Positions 16,935 through 24,564 of a stretch of DNA of 64,000 nt are shown here, one piece after another (position 1 is the first letter of the stretch; the number at the start of each line of letters is the position of its first letter). This stretch comes from Novosphingobium fluoreni (GTDB lineage Bacteria; Pseudomonadota; Alphaproteobacteria; Sphingomonadales; Sphingomonadaceae): contig NZ_JACIDY010000002.1 of assembly GCF_014196615.1 (NCBI RefSeq), positions 662,409 through 726,408 on the forward strand. The letters run 5' to 3'. The notes beneath the pieces were generated by a model. The model did no database searches. It had not been told where the DNA came from and saw only the letters and a list, made by a program, of their open reading frames with translations. The position numbers were made by a program, and so were the translations under genes.

Positions 16935-19418
16935 ATGTCGAATTCTCAAAAACTAAGCCGTATCGCACACGCAGCATTGCTGTTGAGCGCTACGTCCGTC
17001 CTGGGCCTGAGCGTACCGGCCTTTGCACAGGATACGGCTGAGCGGGCCGATGCCGCTACGGGTGATGACGTCGCGGGCCAGATCATCGTCACCGGCAATC
17101 GCTCACGATCAACCACCACGATCGCTGCGGACGAGATCCAGAAGATCCTTCCTGGCATCAGTCCGCTCAAAGCCATCCAGACGCTGCCTGGCGTTGCCTA
17201 TATCACCGCCGACCCCTGGGGTAACAACGAGCAGAACGCCTCGCTCTTCATCCACGGCTTCAGCGCAGGCCAGCTGGGCTACACGCTGGACGGCGTGCCG
17301 CTGGGTGATCAGAACTACGGCAATTATAACGGTCTTTCGCCATCGCGCGCGGTCATTTCCGAAAACGTCGGGCGCGTGAGCGTCAGCACCGGCGCGGGCG
17401 AGTTGCGGGTCGCTTCCACCAGCAACCTGGGCGGCGCGGTGGAGACTTTCTCCAGCGATCCGCGCGCGAAGCTGGGCCTTGAAGTCAACCAGACGCTGGG
17501 CAGTTACGATGCCTCGCGCACCTTCGTGCGCTTTGACAGCGGCGACATGGGCAAGGGCACAAGCTTTTACCTGTCTGCAGTGCGCCAGAAGGCCCGGGCT
17601 TGGGACTTCAATGGCAAGCAGGGCGGCTGGCAGGGCAACTTCAAGCTGGTCCACGATGACAGCGCCCGCCGCCTCACCGCCTACATCGCCTATTCGGACA
17701 AGACCGAACCGAACGAGGATGCGACGACGATCTACGCGCGGCCCGCAAACGCGGCGCAGGCGTACCAGCCCTATACCCGCCCGTTCCTCTATCCCGATTT
17801 CGGCAAGGCGCTGTCCTATCTCAGCGCGACCGGCGCGGTTCCTGCGGTGGAGAGCGTGAACTATCGCAACTATTACAGCGATGCGCAGCGCACGGACTGG
17901 CTGGTCTACCTGAAGGATGAGGAACGCCTGACGGACAAGGTCACCCTTTCGGTTCAGGGCTACTATCACCACAACGATGGCGTGGGCGTGGTCGCAGGCC
18001 CGATCACGGTGGCGTCCCTGCCCAAGCTGTTCGGCCTGTACTTCCCCGGCCGCAACCTGAAGCTGTCCACCGGCAACTCTGGCTACGCGGTGCGCACCAC
18101 GGAATACCGGATCGACCGCAAGGGCGTGCTGTCCGAGCTGAACATCGATGCGGGCAACCACCAGATCGCGGCAGGCGCCTGGTATGAAAACAACAGCTCC
18201 TCCGCCTACCGCCGCTGGTACGCGCTCGACGTGAATTTCCCCGAGCGTTACAGCCCCTATATCCGCCCCAAGGGCCCGCTGTTCACGCAATATGGCAGCG
18301 AAATGCGCACCGAGGTGCTGCAGCTGCATTTACAGGACACCTGGACGCTCACTCCGCGCTTCACCATCGAGGCGGGCGTGAAGACCAGCCTGCAGGACGC
18401 GGACGGCTTCTTCACCGTGCAGCCGATCGTCGGTTCGCTCGACGGTTCATCTAGCGCGTTGCCGAATGGGCGGATCAAGACCGAAAACTGGTTCCTTCCC
18501 ACGCTGGGTGGCAAGTGGCGCTTCACCGATAACGAAGAGCTTTATGCCAACGTCCAGAAGAACTTGCGCCAGTATCAGGCCTACGGTGCCGGTGGTGGCG
18601 CCGCGCCATGGTCGGTGGGCAGCCAGGCATCGTTCGACTTCATCAAGGAGAACGGCCACCCCGAAACGTCGTGGACCTATGAAGTGGGCCTGCGCAGCCG
18701 CCACAGCTTCCCCGGCTCGTTCCTCAGCGGGTTCGAAGCGCAGCTGAACGCCTACCATGTCGATTTCAGCGACCGTCTGCTGGCGATCAGCCCCACCGTG
18801 GGCGGCATCGGTGGTGGCTCGATTTCGGGCGGCACACCCTCGCTGTTCAACGTGGGCAACGTGAAGACCAACGGCGTCGATGCCGCCATCACCTTGCGTT
18901 TCGGCAGCCACTTCTCGCTTTACAACGCGCTGTCTTACAACAGCTCGAAGTATGACAGCGACTATAGCGTGATCACCGGTGCGGCGACCGGCACGCGGCT
19001 TGGCACCTTTACCGTCGTTCCCACGCCCGCCGCCGGGCAGGCCGCGCTTCCCAACGCCGGCATCGTGCCGACCGGTGGCAAGCAGGTTCCGGGCAGCCCG
19101 CAATGGCTGAACAAGACGGTGGCGACGCTGGACTTCCAGCCGGTGCAACTGCAGCTGTTCGGCGATTTCGTGGGCAAGCGCTTTGCGACTTATACCAACG
19201 ACGCCTCCGTCCCCAGCTTCTTCCTGCTCAGCGGCCGGGCAGCGATCGAGCTGGGCGATATGATCGGTCTGGCAGGGGCAGAGTTAAGCCTCAACGTGAC
19301 CAACATCACCGAGAAGAAGGGCTGGCTCTCGGTCCAGCCGAACGCGCCCACGAATACGTATAACGTCTATCCGATCCCGCCGCGCCAGTGGTTCGGCACG
19401 CTGAAGCTGCGCTACTAA
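16935..19418 (+). CDS. TonB-dependent receptor, coupled to glycerophosphodiesterase
   Basis: Outer-membrane TonB-dependent transporter of 827 residues. It has a signal peptide ending in VPAFAQ, a TonB-box-like GQIIVTGNR, a plug domain (LKAIQTLPGVAYITAD, LFIHGFSAGQLGYTLDGVPLGDQNYG, NLGGAVETF), and a beta-barrel ending in the aromatic LKLRY. ATG 16935 is chosen because CAGCGGGGGAA precedes it and the signal peptide starts there; the frame is open upstream to 16458 without homology. Its TAA overlaps the ATG of the phosphodiesterase gene (TAATG), so both are translated together. The cargo is therefore inferred to be a phosphodiester or another phosphorus compound; sequence alone does not show it. 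Confidence 0.92.
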   Translation: MSNSQKLSRIAHAALLLSATSVLGLSVPAFAQDTAERADAATGDDVAGQIIVTGNRSRSTTTIAADEIQKILPGISPLKAIQTLPGVAYITADPWGNNEQNASLFIHGFSAGQLGYTLDGVPLGDQNYGNYNGLSPSRAVISENVGRVSVSTGAGELRVASTSNLGGAVETFSSDPRAKLGLEVNQTLGSYDASRTFVRFDSGDMGKGTSFYLSAVRQKARAWDFNGKQGGWQGNFKLVHDDSARRLTAYIAYSDKTEPNEDATTIYARPANAAQAYQPYTRPFLYPDFGKALSYLSATGAVPAVESVNYRNYYSDAQRTDWLVYLKDEERLTDKVTLSVQGYYHHNDGVGVVAGPITVASLPKLFGLYFPGRNLKLSTGNSGYAVRTTEYRIDRKGVLSELNIDAGNHQIAAGAWYENNSSSAYRRWYALDVNFPERYSPYIRPKGPLFTQYGSEMRTEVLQLHLQDTWTLTPRFTIEAGVKTSLQDADGFFTVQPIVGSLDGSSSALPNGRIKTENWFLPTLGGKWRFTDNEELYANVQKNLRQYQAYGAGGGAAPWSVGSQASFDFIKENGHPETSWTYEVGLRSRHSFPGSFLSGFEAQLNAYHVDFSDRLLAISPTVGGIGGGSISGGTPSLFNVGNVKTNGVDAAITLRFGSHFSLYNALSYNSSKYDSDYSVITGAATGTRLGTFTVVPTPAAGQAALPNAGIVPTGGKQVPGSPQWLNKTVATLDFQPVQLQLFGDFVGKRFATYTNDASVPSFFLLSGRAAIELGDMIGLAGAELSLNVTNITEKKGWLSVQPNAPTNTYNVYPIPPRQWFGTLKLRY

Positions 19419-20554
19419 TGCGCGGGGCGGACATCACGCGTCGCGGTGTCATCGGTGCCGGGGTGGGCCTAGCGCTCGCCCCGGCACTCGCTTTTGCGGC
19501 GGAAGGAGAGGTTATGCGCAAACGTCCGGCCAAACCGCTGCTGATGGCCCATCGCGGCGCATCGGCGCTCCGGCCCGAGCATACCTTGGGCGCTTACGCC
19601 AAGGCGATCGCGGACGGGGCAGACTTCATCGAGCCCGACTTGGTCGCCACGAAGGATGGCGTGCTGGTGGCGCGGCATGAAAATGACATTTCCGGCACCA
19701 CCGATGTCGCCGCGCACCCTGAGTTCGCTGCCCGCCGGACGACCAAGACGGTGGATGGCGCACCCATCACCGGCTGGTTTACCGAGGATTTCACGCTGGC
19801 TGAGCTGAAGACTCTGCGCGCCAGGGAACGGCTGGGTGGGGTAAGGCCGGAAAGCCAGTCCTACGACGGCATGTTTCAGATCGTCACGTTGGAGGAAGTC
19901 GCGGACTTCGTGGCGGCCGAGGCGGCGGCGCGAGGGCGCACGATCGGGCTGATCCCGGAACTGAAGCACTCAACCTATTTCGCCGGGATCGGCCTGCCGC
20001 TGGAGGCGCGGTTCCTGGGCATCCTGAAGGCAAGCGCCTATCTGCGCCGCGCACCGGTGATCGTGCAGTCGTTCGAAGTGGCCAATCTCAAGGCCTTACG
20101 CCCACAGATCGCCGGGATGCCGAACGTGCAGCTGATGCAGCTGATCGGCGATCCCAAGGAGGCCGCGTTCGATGGCGTGGCGGCGGGCAACCCACAAACG
20201 TACGGGCAGATGATGACGCCCACCGGGCTTGCCGCGATGGCGCGCTATGCGGACTGGATCGCCCCGGCCACGCGCGTGGTCATCCCGCTCGATGCAGAGG
20301 GCAAGCTGGGCCGATCCACCGGTCTGGTCGCCGCGGCGCACAAGGCCGGCCTGCTGGTCGGCACCTGGACGTTCCGCCCGGAAAATCGCTTCCTGGCCGC
20401 CGACTATCGCAGCGCTGCAGGCGAAGACGCGCGCAACCCTGCGGGCAGCGTTGCCGAAATTCGCCGCTACCTGGCCGAAGGGCTGGACGGGTTCTTCACG
20501 GACGATCCGGCATTGGGCCGCCAGGCGATCGCAGCAGCGGCTCACCCATCCTGA
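19418..20554 (+). CDS. glpQ: Glycerophosphodiester phosphodiesterase, exported (GlpQ-like)
   Basis: Hydrolyses glycerophosphodiesters to glycerol-3-phosphate and an alcohol, in the periplasm. The 378-residue protein has a signal peptide with a twin-arginine-like TRRGVI (7-12) and AFAAEG. Catalytic and metal residues are visible: HRG (45-47), Glu54 in RPEHTLGAY, Glu72 and Asp74 in IEPDLVATKDG, and His87 in ARHEND; then PELKHS and the GLDGFFTDDP end. The ATG overlaps the stop of the upstream receptor gene by one base. The 3' end overlaps the convergent psd gene by 59 bases. Length fits GlpQ rather than the cytoplasmic UgpQ. Confidence 0.93.
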   Translation: MRGADITRRGVIGAGVGLALAPALAFAAEGEVMRKRPAKPLLMAHRGASALRPEHTLGAYAKAIADGADFIEPDLVATKDGVLVARHENDISGTTDVAAHPEFAARRTTKTVDGAPITGWFTEDFTLAELKTLRARERLGGVRPESQSYDGMFQIVTLEEVADFVAAEAAARGRTIGLIPELKHSTYFAGIGLPLEARFLGILKASAYLRRAPVIVQSFEVANLKALRPQIAGMPNVQLMQLIGDPKEAAFDGVAAGNPQTYGQMMTPTGLAAMARYADWIAPATRVVIPLDAEGKLGRSTGLVAAAHKAGLLVGTWTFRPENRFLAADYRSAAGEDARNPAGSVAEIRRYLAEGLDGFFTDDPALGRQAIAAAAHPS

Positions 20555-21383
20555 TGCTCTGACCCTCGATCAGCCCAGGCACCGGGGGGCAATCGGCCGG
20601 GGAGAGGACGATGATGGTCGAGCCGTGTTCGAACCAGCCTATCTCCTCTCCCTTGCCGAAACGCGCCTTGCTGGGCCGCACGCCTTGGCCGCCTGAGCGC
20701 ACGTTGCGATCGGCGTCGAGGAAGGGCAGGCGGATGCTGGCGACCAGCACTGCCGCCACCGGCACCAGCGCCAGCCGATGCCCGCTGTCCAGCGTCACCG
20801 TGATCGGCGCGCGCTCGTTCTTGCAAAATAGTCGCTCCACGCGCTTCAGCGCGATCGGGTTCACGTTCCAGGTATCGCCCGAGATATAGCGCACTTGCTC
20901 GACCGTCAGGTCATGCGGCGCGTGGAAGCGGTGGTACATGCCCGCCGTCAGCCGCAGCGTGACGAACCAGCCGTCGCGCCATTCCTGCGCCTCCGCCACA
21001 CTGCCGAGCAAGTCGGCAATGGCGTAGGGAAAGCCTTTCACTTGCAGGACTTGCCCCGCGTTCACCCGGCCGAATGCGCCGACGATGCCGTCGCTGGGGG
21101 AGACGATCGTGCCGGGATCGGTGTTCACCGGCCTCGCGCCGTCCCTCAGTCGGCGGATGAAGGCATCGTGCAAGCTGCCGAACCGGGTTTCTGCCGCATC
21201 CGTCAAATCCACGTCACAGAACAAGCGCCATAGCGCGATCGACGCGGTGCGCACCGCCGGATTTCGCCGCTTGCTGAACCATCCCATGAACCGGGTGGCG
21301 GCATGGCGGGGGATGCGGTTGGTCAGGAGGAAGTTCAGATCTTCCTGCGCGCCAAGGCGAGCGAGAGCGGAACGCAGGCTCAT
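20496..21383 (-). CDS. psd: Phosphatidylserine decarboxylase
   Basis: Converts phosphatidylserine to phosphatidylethanolamine at the inner membrane. The 295-residue proenzyme has the self-cleavage site FEHGSTIIVL, with Gly254-Ser255 as the scissile pair (GST instead of the more common LGST context), SPSDG with Asp98, and HRFHAP with His151 and His154. These form the charge relay known for the family. The N-terminus MGWFSKRRNP is typical. The C-terminal tail of about 25 residues lies in the overlap with the convergent phosphodiesterase gene. It is divergent from the aminotransferase gene with only 32 bases between starts. Confidence 0.94.
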   Translation of the reverse strand: MSLRSALARLGAQEDLNFLLTNRIPRHAATRFMGWFSKRRNPAVRTASIALWRLFCDVDLTDAAETRFGSLHDAFIRRLRDGARPVNTDPGTIVSPSDGIVGAFGRVNAGQVLQVKGFPYAIADLLGSVAEAQEWRDGWFVTLRLTAGMYHRFHAPHDLTVEQVRYISGDTWNVNPIALKRVERLFCKNERAPITVTLDSGHRLALVPVAAVLVASIRLPFLDADRNVRSGGQGVRPSKARFGKGEEIGWFEHGSTIIVLSPADCPPVPGLIEGQSIRMGEPLLRSPGGPMPDRP

Positions 21384-21415
21384 CGTGGGTCCTTCGTGGA
21401 GCTAGGGGAAGCGAG

Positions 21416-23071
21416 TTGAAGCAGGACAACTGGGTTTGGGGACTGGCGGGCGCGGCGGCGGGATTGCTGGCGGTCGACAAGGCGCGCAAACGCCTGCGCC
21501 TTTCGCGCGCCAAGCACCCCTCGCTCACCGGCCATGTCCGCATGGGCAAGCGGGTGGCGGGGATGGTTCCGGGCTATGCCCTGACGCCGGACGAGTTCTT
21601 CCGTGCCGACGATGCTCCGCTCGAAGTGATCGGCCGCCGCCGCGCCGGCTTCGAGCGATTGGCCACGCTCTATGCCGAGCGTTTTGCCAAGACCCGCGCC
21701 TACACCGCCGAAATCCGCGACAGTATCCCGGACCTGGAATTCACCGCAGCCTATCGCGTGCCGTTCCCTTTCAGCCCGGTCGTTCGCGAGCGGCTGGGGG
21801 CGGGAAGCTTCTACCAGGCGGCCGAGGGCGTCAGCCTGACCGATCTGGACGGCAATCGCTTTACCGATCTCACCGGTTCCTACGGCGTCAACCTGCTGGG
21901 CGTGGATGCCTATCGCGCGATGGTCCAGCAGGGCATCGCAACGACGGCGGACCTGGGCCCGACGCTGGCCGGGTTGCATCCGGTTGTTGCCGACAACGTG
22001 CGGCGGCTGAAGGCGATTTCCGGCCTCGATGCCGTATCGTTCCACATGTCGGGCACCGAGGCGGTGATGCAAGCGGTGCGGCTGGCGCGCTATCACACCG
22101 GACGTTCGCATCTGGTCCGCTTTTCCGGCGCGTACCACGGCTGGTGGGGCGATGTGCAGCCGGGCGTCGGCAATCCGGTGCCGGCGGACCATACCTACAC
22201 TCTGGCGGACATGAGCGAGGCCACGCTGGAGGTTCTCGCCACGCGTAAGAACATCGCCTGCGTGCTGGTGAACCCGTTGCAGGCCATGCATCCCAACGCC
22301 GGAGCGCCGGGAGATTCCACCCTGGTCAGCGGCCGTGCCGACAAGCGCGCCGACCGCGCGGCCTACGCCGCCTGGCTCCAGCGCCTTGCCGCGGTGTGCC
22401 GCAAGGCAGGGATCGTGCTGATCGTGGACGAGGTGTTTACCGGCTTTCGCCTCGCACCACGCGGGGCCTGCGAATATTTCGGCATCGCGCCGGACATGGT
22501 GACATATGGCAAGACGCTGGGCGGCGGCCTGCCGGTGGGCGTGGTCTGCGGCAAGGCGGCGCTGATGAAGCGCTTCCGCGAGGATCGCCCCGCCGACATC
22601 TGCTTCGCGCGCGGCACCTTCAATTCGCACCCCTACGTGATGGGGGCGATGGACGCCTTCCTGCGGCACATGGATACGGCGGAGGGCCAAGCGCTCTACC
22701 ATGGCGTCGATGCGGTGTGGAATGATCGTGCCGCTGCGCTCAACGCGCGGCTGGCGGCGGAAGGTGTGCCGGTGCGGGTCGCGAACCTGGGCACGATCTG
22801 GACGATCTGGCACACGATGCCTTCGCGCTATCATTGGATGCTGCAATTCTATCTGAGAGCGGAGGGTCTGGCGCTGAGTTGGGTCGGCTCTGGGCGGATG
22901 ATCTTCAGCCTGGCCTATGGCGAGGTCGAGTTCGCCTATGTGGCTGACAGGTTCGTGGTGGCGGCAAAGCGGATGGCGGCGGATGGCTGGTGGTGGGCGC
23001 CGGAGGGAGATGCCCAGCGGGCGCTGCGCAAGGGACTTGTGCGGGAGTTTGCCGGGCATCTGCTGGGGTAA
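21416..23071 (+). CDS. Membrane-anchored class III aminotransferase (GSAM-like)
   Basis: PLP-dependent class III aminotransferase, 551 residues, closest in pattern to glutamate-1-semialdehyde aminomutase. Seen: SGTEAVMQAVRLAR (212-225), GAYHGWWGD, VDEVFTGFR with Asp338, and VTYGKTLGGGLPVG with the PLP lysine Lys366. The first 120 residues are extra compared with the aminomutase and begin with a hydrophobic segment (WVWGLAGAAAGLLAV), so the enzyme is probably tethered to the membrane. TTG 21416 is preceded by AGGGGAA. Its place between psd and the Mpo1-like/pmtA pair suggests a lipid-linked substrate; the reaction is unknown. It is unlikely to be the haem-pathway enzyme. Confidence 0.85.
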   Translation: MKQDNWVWGLAGAAAGLLAVDKARKRLRLSRAKHPSLTGHVRMGKRVAGMVPGYALTPDEFFRADDAPLEVIGRRRAGFERLATLYAERFAKTRAYTAEIRDSIPDLEFTAAYRVPFPFSPVVRERLGAGSFYQAAEGVSLTDLDGNRFTDLTGSYGVNLLGVDAYRAMVQQGIATTADLGPTLAGLHPVVADNVRRLKAISGLDAVSFHMSGTEAVMQAVRLARYHTGRSHLVRFSGAYHGWWGDVQPGVGNPVPADHTYTLADMSEATLEVLATRKNIACVLVNPLQAMHPNAGAPGDSTLVSGRADKRADRAAYAAWLQRLAAVCRKAGIVLIVDEVFTGFRLAPRGACEYFGIAPDMVTYGKTLGGGLPVGVVCGKAALMKRFREDRPADICFARGTFNSHPYVMGAMDAFLRHMDTAEGQALYHGVDAVWNDRAAALNARLAAEGVPVRVANLGTIWTIWHTMPSRYHWMLQFYLRAEGLALSWVGSGRMIFSLAYGEVEFAYVADRFVVAAKRMAADGWWWAPEGDAQRALRKGLVREFAGHLLG

Positions 23072-23093
23072 GATACTCTTGCCTCGTATCTCC

Positions 23094-23167
23094 CCGTTCA
23101 TGTCGAGCGAAGTCGAGACACGCTAGCCTTAGTGCTGCGATGTCTCGACGTCACTCGACACCAACGG
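23094..23167. repeat. REP-like palindromic element, copy A
   Basis: An inverted repeat of about 74 bp: left arm CCGTTCATGTCGAGCGAAG, right arm its diverged complement (TGTCTCGACGTCACTCGACA then CCAACGG). It sits between two convergent genes. It belongs to the family seen at four other places in the window. Confidence 0.8.
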
Positions 23168-23172
23168 CGAAG

Positions 23173-23199
23173 AGGCGCGCCCCCCTGGAGGCGCGCGCC
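23173..23199. terminator. GC-rich hairpin after REP copy A
   Basis: GGCGCGC and GCGCGCC form a strong stem separated by CCCCCTGGAG, with extra pairing possible. It lies in the convergent gap and could end transcription from both sides, but no U-tract follows. Confidence 0.35.
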
Positions 23200-23210
23200 C
23201 CATCCGTGCT

Positions 23211-23861
23211 TTACCCGATCCGTGCCGCGCGGGTTTCTGCCAGGCGCCGCACCAGTTGCGCGGGAGCCTTGCTGTACAGCCGGAAGTCGTTGAACGGGTC
23301 GGTCACGATCTTCGTGCCCCAGACAAGTCCCGTCTCGATGTCACGGATGAAGAACAAGTGCACCACGCGGAACAGCAGGCCGCCGATGCCCAGTGCCAGC
23401 CACAGCAGGCCAAGGTGTTCCAGGAACTGCATAACACCCTGATGCGGCTCGAACGCGCCGAACAGGTCCGGCCGGATGTACAGCATCACCGGGCTCAGCA
23501 ACCACAGTCCCATCAGCACCACCTTGCGGGCCAGGTTGTAGCCCACCTTGACCTCTTCCTTGTACTCGTGGGTGCAGTCGTTGACGTGATCGTAGCCGCG
23601 CGGCTCGAAGAAGAAGTGGCCGGCCTGCCGGCTGGTCATGGCAACGCCCCAACCCAACAGGGCTGCCAGCGCGGGCATCTTCCACATGATCGCATAAGCG
23701 ACGATGAAGGTCGTGGCGCTGACGAAGTGCAGGCTCTGGTTGACCAGGCTGTGGTGATAGAACCGGTGGTCGTCCCAGCGCTGCTCGGCCAGTTGTTCGC
23801 GAAACCGGGCGATCTTGCCGGTCCCCATGGATGACGAGGCGGCTTGCGGATACTCGTGCAT
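23211..23861 (-). CDS. Mpo1-like (DUF962-type) polytopic membrane protein
   Basis: A 216-residue membrane protein with about four hydrophobic segments. Two His-rich phrases resemble the yeast Mpo1/DUF962 family: RFYHHSLVNQSLHFVSATTF and RQAGHFFFEPRGYDHVND (compare the family pattern GHxxFE). Yeast Mpo1 is an iron-dependent dioxygenase for alpha-oxidation of 2-hydroxy fatty acids. The C-terminus differs from that family and the match is from memory, so the assignment is tentative. ATG 23861 follows AAGG and lies two bases after the stop of pmtA, so the two genes are cotranscribed. Confidence 0.5.
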   Translation of the reverse strand: MHEYPQAASSSMGTGKIARFREQLAEQRWDDHRFYHHSLVNQSLHFVSATTFIVAYAIMWKMPALAALLGWGVAMTSRQAGHFFFEPRGYDHVNDCTHEYKEEVKVGYNLARKVVLMGLWLLSPVMLYIRPDLFGAFEPHQGVMQFLEHLGLLWLALGIGGLLFRVVHLFFIRDIETGLVWGTKIVTDPFNDFRLYSKAPAQLVRRLAETRAARIG

Positions 23862-23863
23862 GG

Positions 23864-24496
23864 TCAACCTTGCAGCTTTCTGTAACGGACGAGGGAGAAG
23901 TGGCCGAGCGGGGGCAGGGGGCGGTGTTCCAGCAGGCGGACCTGACCGTTGCGCTTTGCCCAGGCCTCATAGCGGGACCACGGAAACTCGGTGCGCCAGC
24001 CCAGGCGGCTGGTGATCGGCATCAGCGCCTTTTCGATGGTGTCGCGCAGCCCCCCGTTGGCGCTGATCCGGGTGGCGATCACGATTTCTCCGCCGGGGCG
24101 CACCACCCGCACGAATTCGTCCAACGCCTTTTCCGGGTTGGGCACGGCGGTGACGACATATTGCGCCACCACCACGTCGAACGCATTGTCGGGATAAGTC
24201 AGCGCTTCGGCATCGCCGACCGCGATCTCCTCGACGTTCTCCAGCTTGAGCTGGTCCGCGCGGCGGCGGGCTTTTTCCAGCATGGCCTCGGAAATATCGA
24301 TGCCGACCAGCCGGGTGCGTTTGCTGTAGTGGGGCAGCGAAATGCCGGTGCCGACACCCACCTCCAGGACGAGCCCGCCGATGTTCTCGGCCGCGACGAT
24401 GGCCTGGCGGCGGCCGTTGGAAAAAACGCCGCCAAAGACGAGGTCATAGACCGGGGCCCACCGATCATAGGCTGCTGCAACGCTTGCTGTCTGCAT
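23864..24496 (-). CDS. pmtA: Phosphatidylethanolamine N-methyltransferase (PmtA-like)
   Basis: SAM-dependent class I methyltransferase of 210 residues with the pattern of the Rhodobacter-type PmtA, which methylates phosphatidylethanolamine stepwise to phosphatidylcholine. Seen: YDRWAPVYDLVFGGVFSNGRR at the N-terminus, SAM motif LEVGVGTGISLPHY (44-57), GIDISEAMLEKARRR, DAFDVV-type motif II region and PGGEIVIAT. The psd gene nearby makes its substrate. It is followed directly by the Mpo1-like gene and preceded by a COG2509 flavoprotein gene at 68 bases. Confidence 0.8.
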   Translation of the reverse strand: MQTASVAAAYDRWAPVYDLVFGGVFSNGRRQAIVAAENIGGLVLEVGVGTGISLPHYSKRTRLVGIDISEAMLEKARRRADQLKLENVEEIAVGDAEALTYPDNAFDVVVAQYVVTAVPNPEKALDEFVRVVRPGGEIVIATRISANGGLRDTIEKALMPITSRLGWRTEFPWSRYEAWAKRNGQVRLLEHRPLPPLGHFSLVRYRKLQG

Positions 24497-24564
24497 GTCG
24501 TCTCCGCCGGATCACTTCTGCTGTGTGGCGGAGATGCGAGAGAATTATTTCAGCAGCGAGACAA

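Noticed and set aside
21416..23071. Assignment of the class III aminotransferase as HemL (haem biosynthesis)
   Set aside because: It is about 120 residues longer, has a membrane anchor, and sits among lipid genes; alphaproteobacteria make 5-aminolevulinate by the HemA (Shemin) route.
21380..23101. A 573-codon minus-strand frame opposite the aminotransferase gene
   Set aside because: Antisense of a well-supported PLP enzyme; translation is rich in Arg, His and Gly with no domain.
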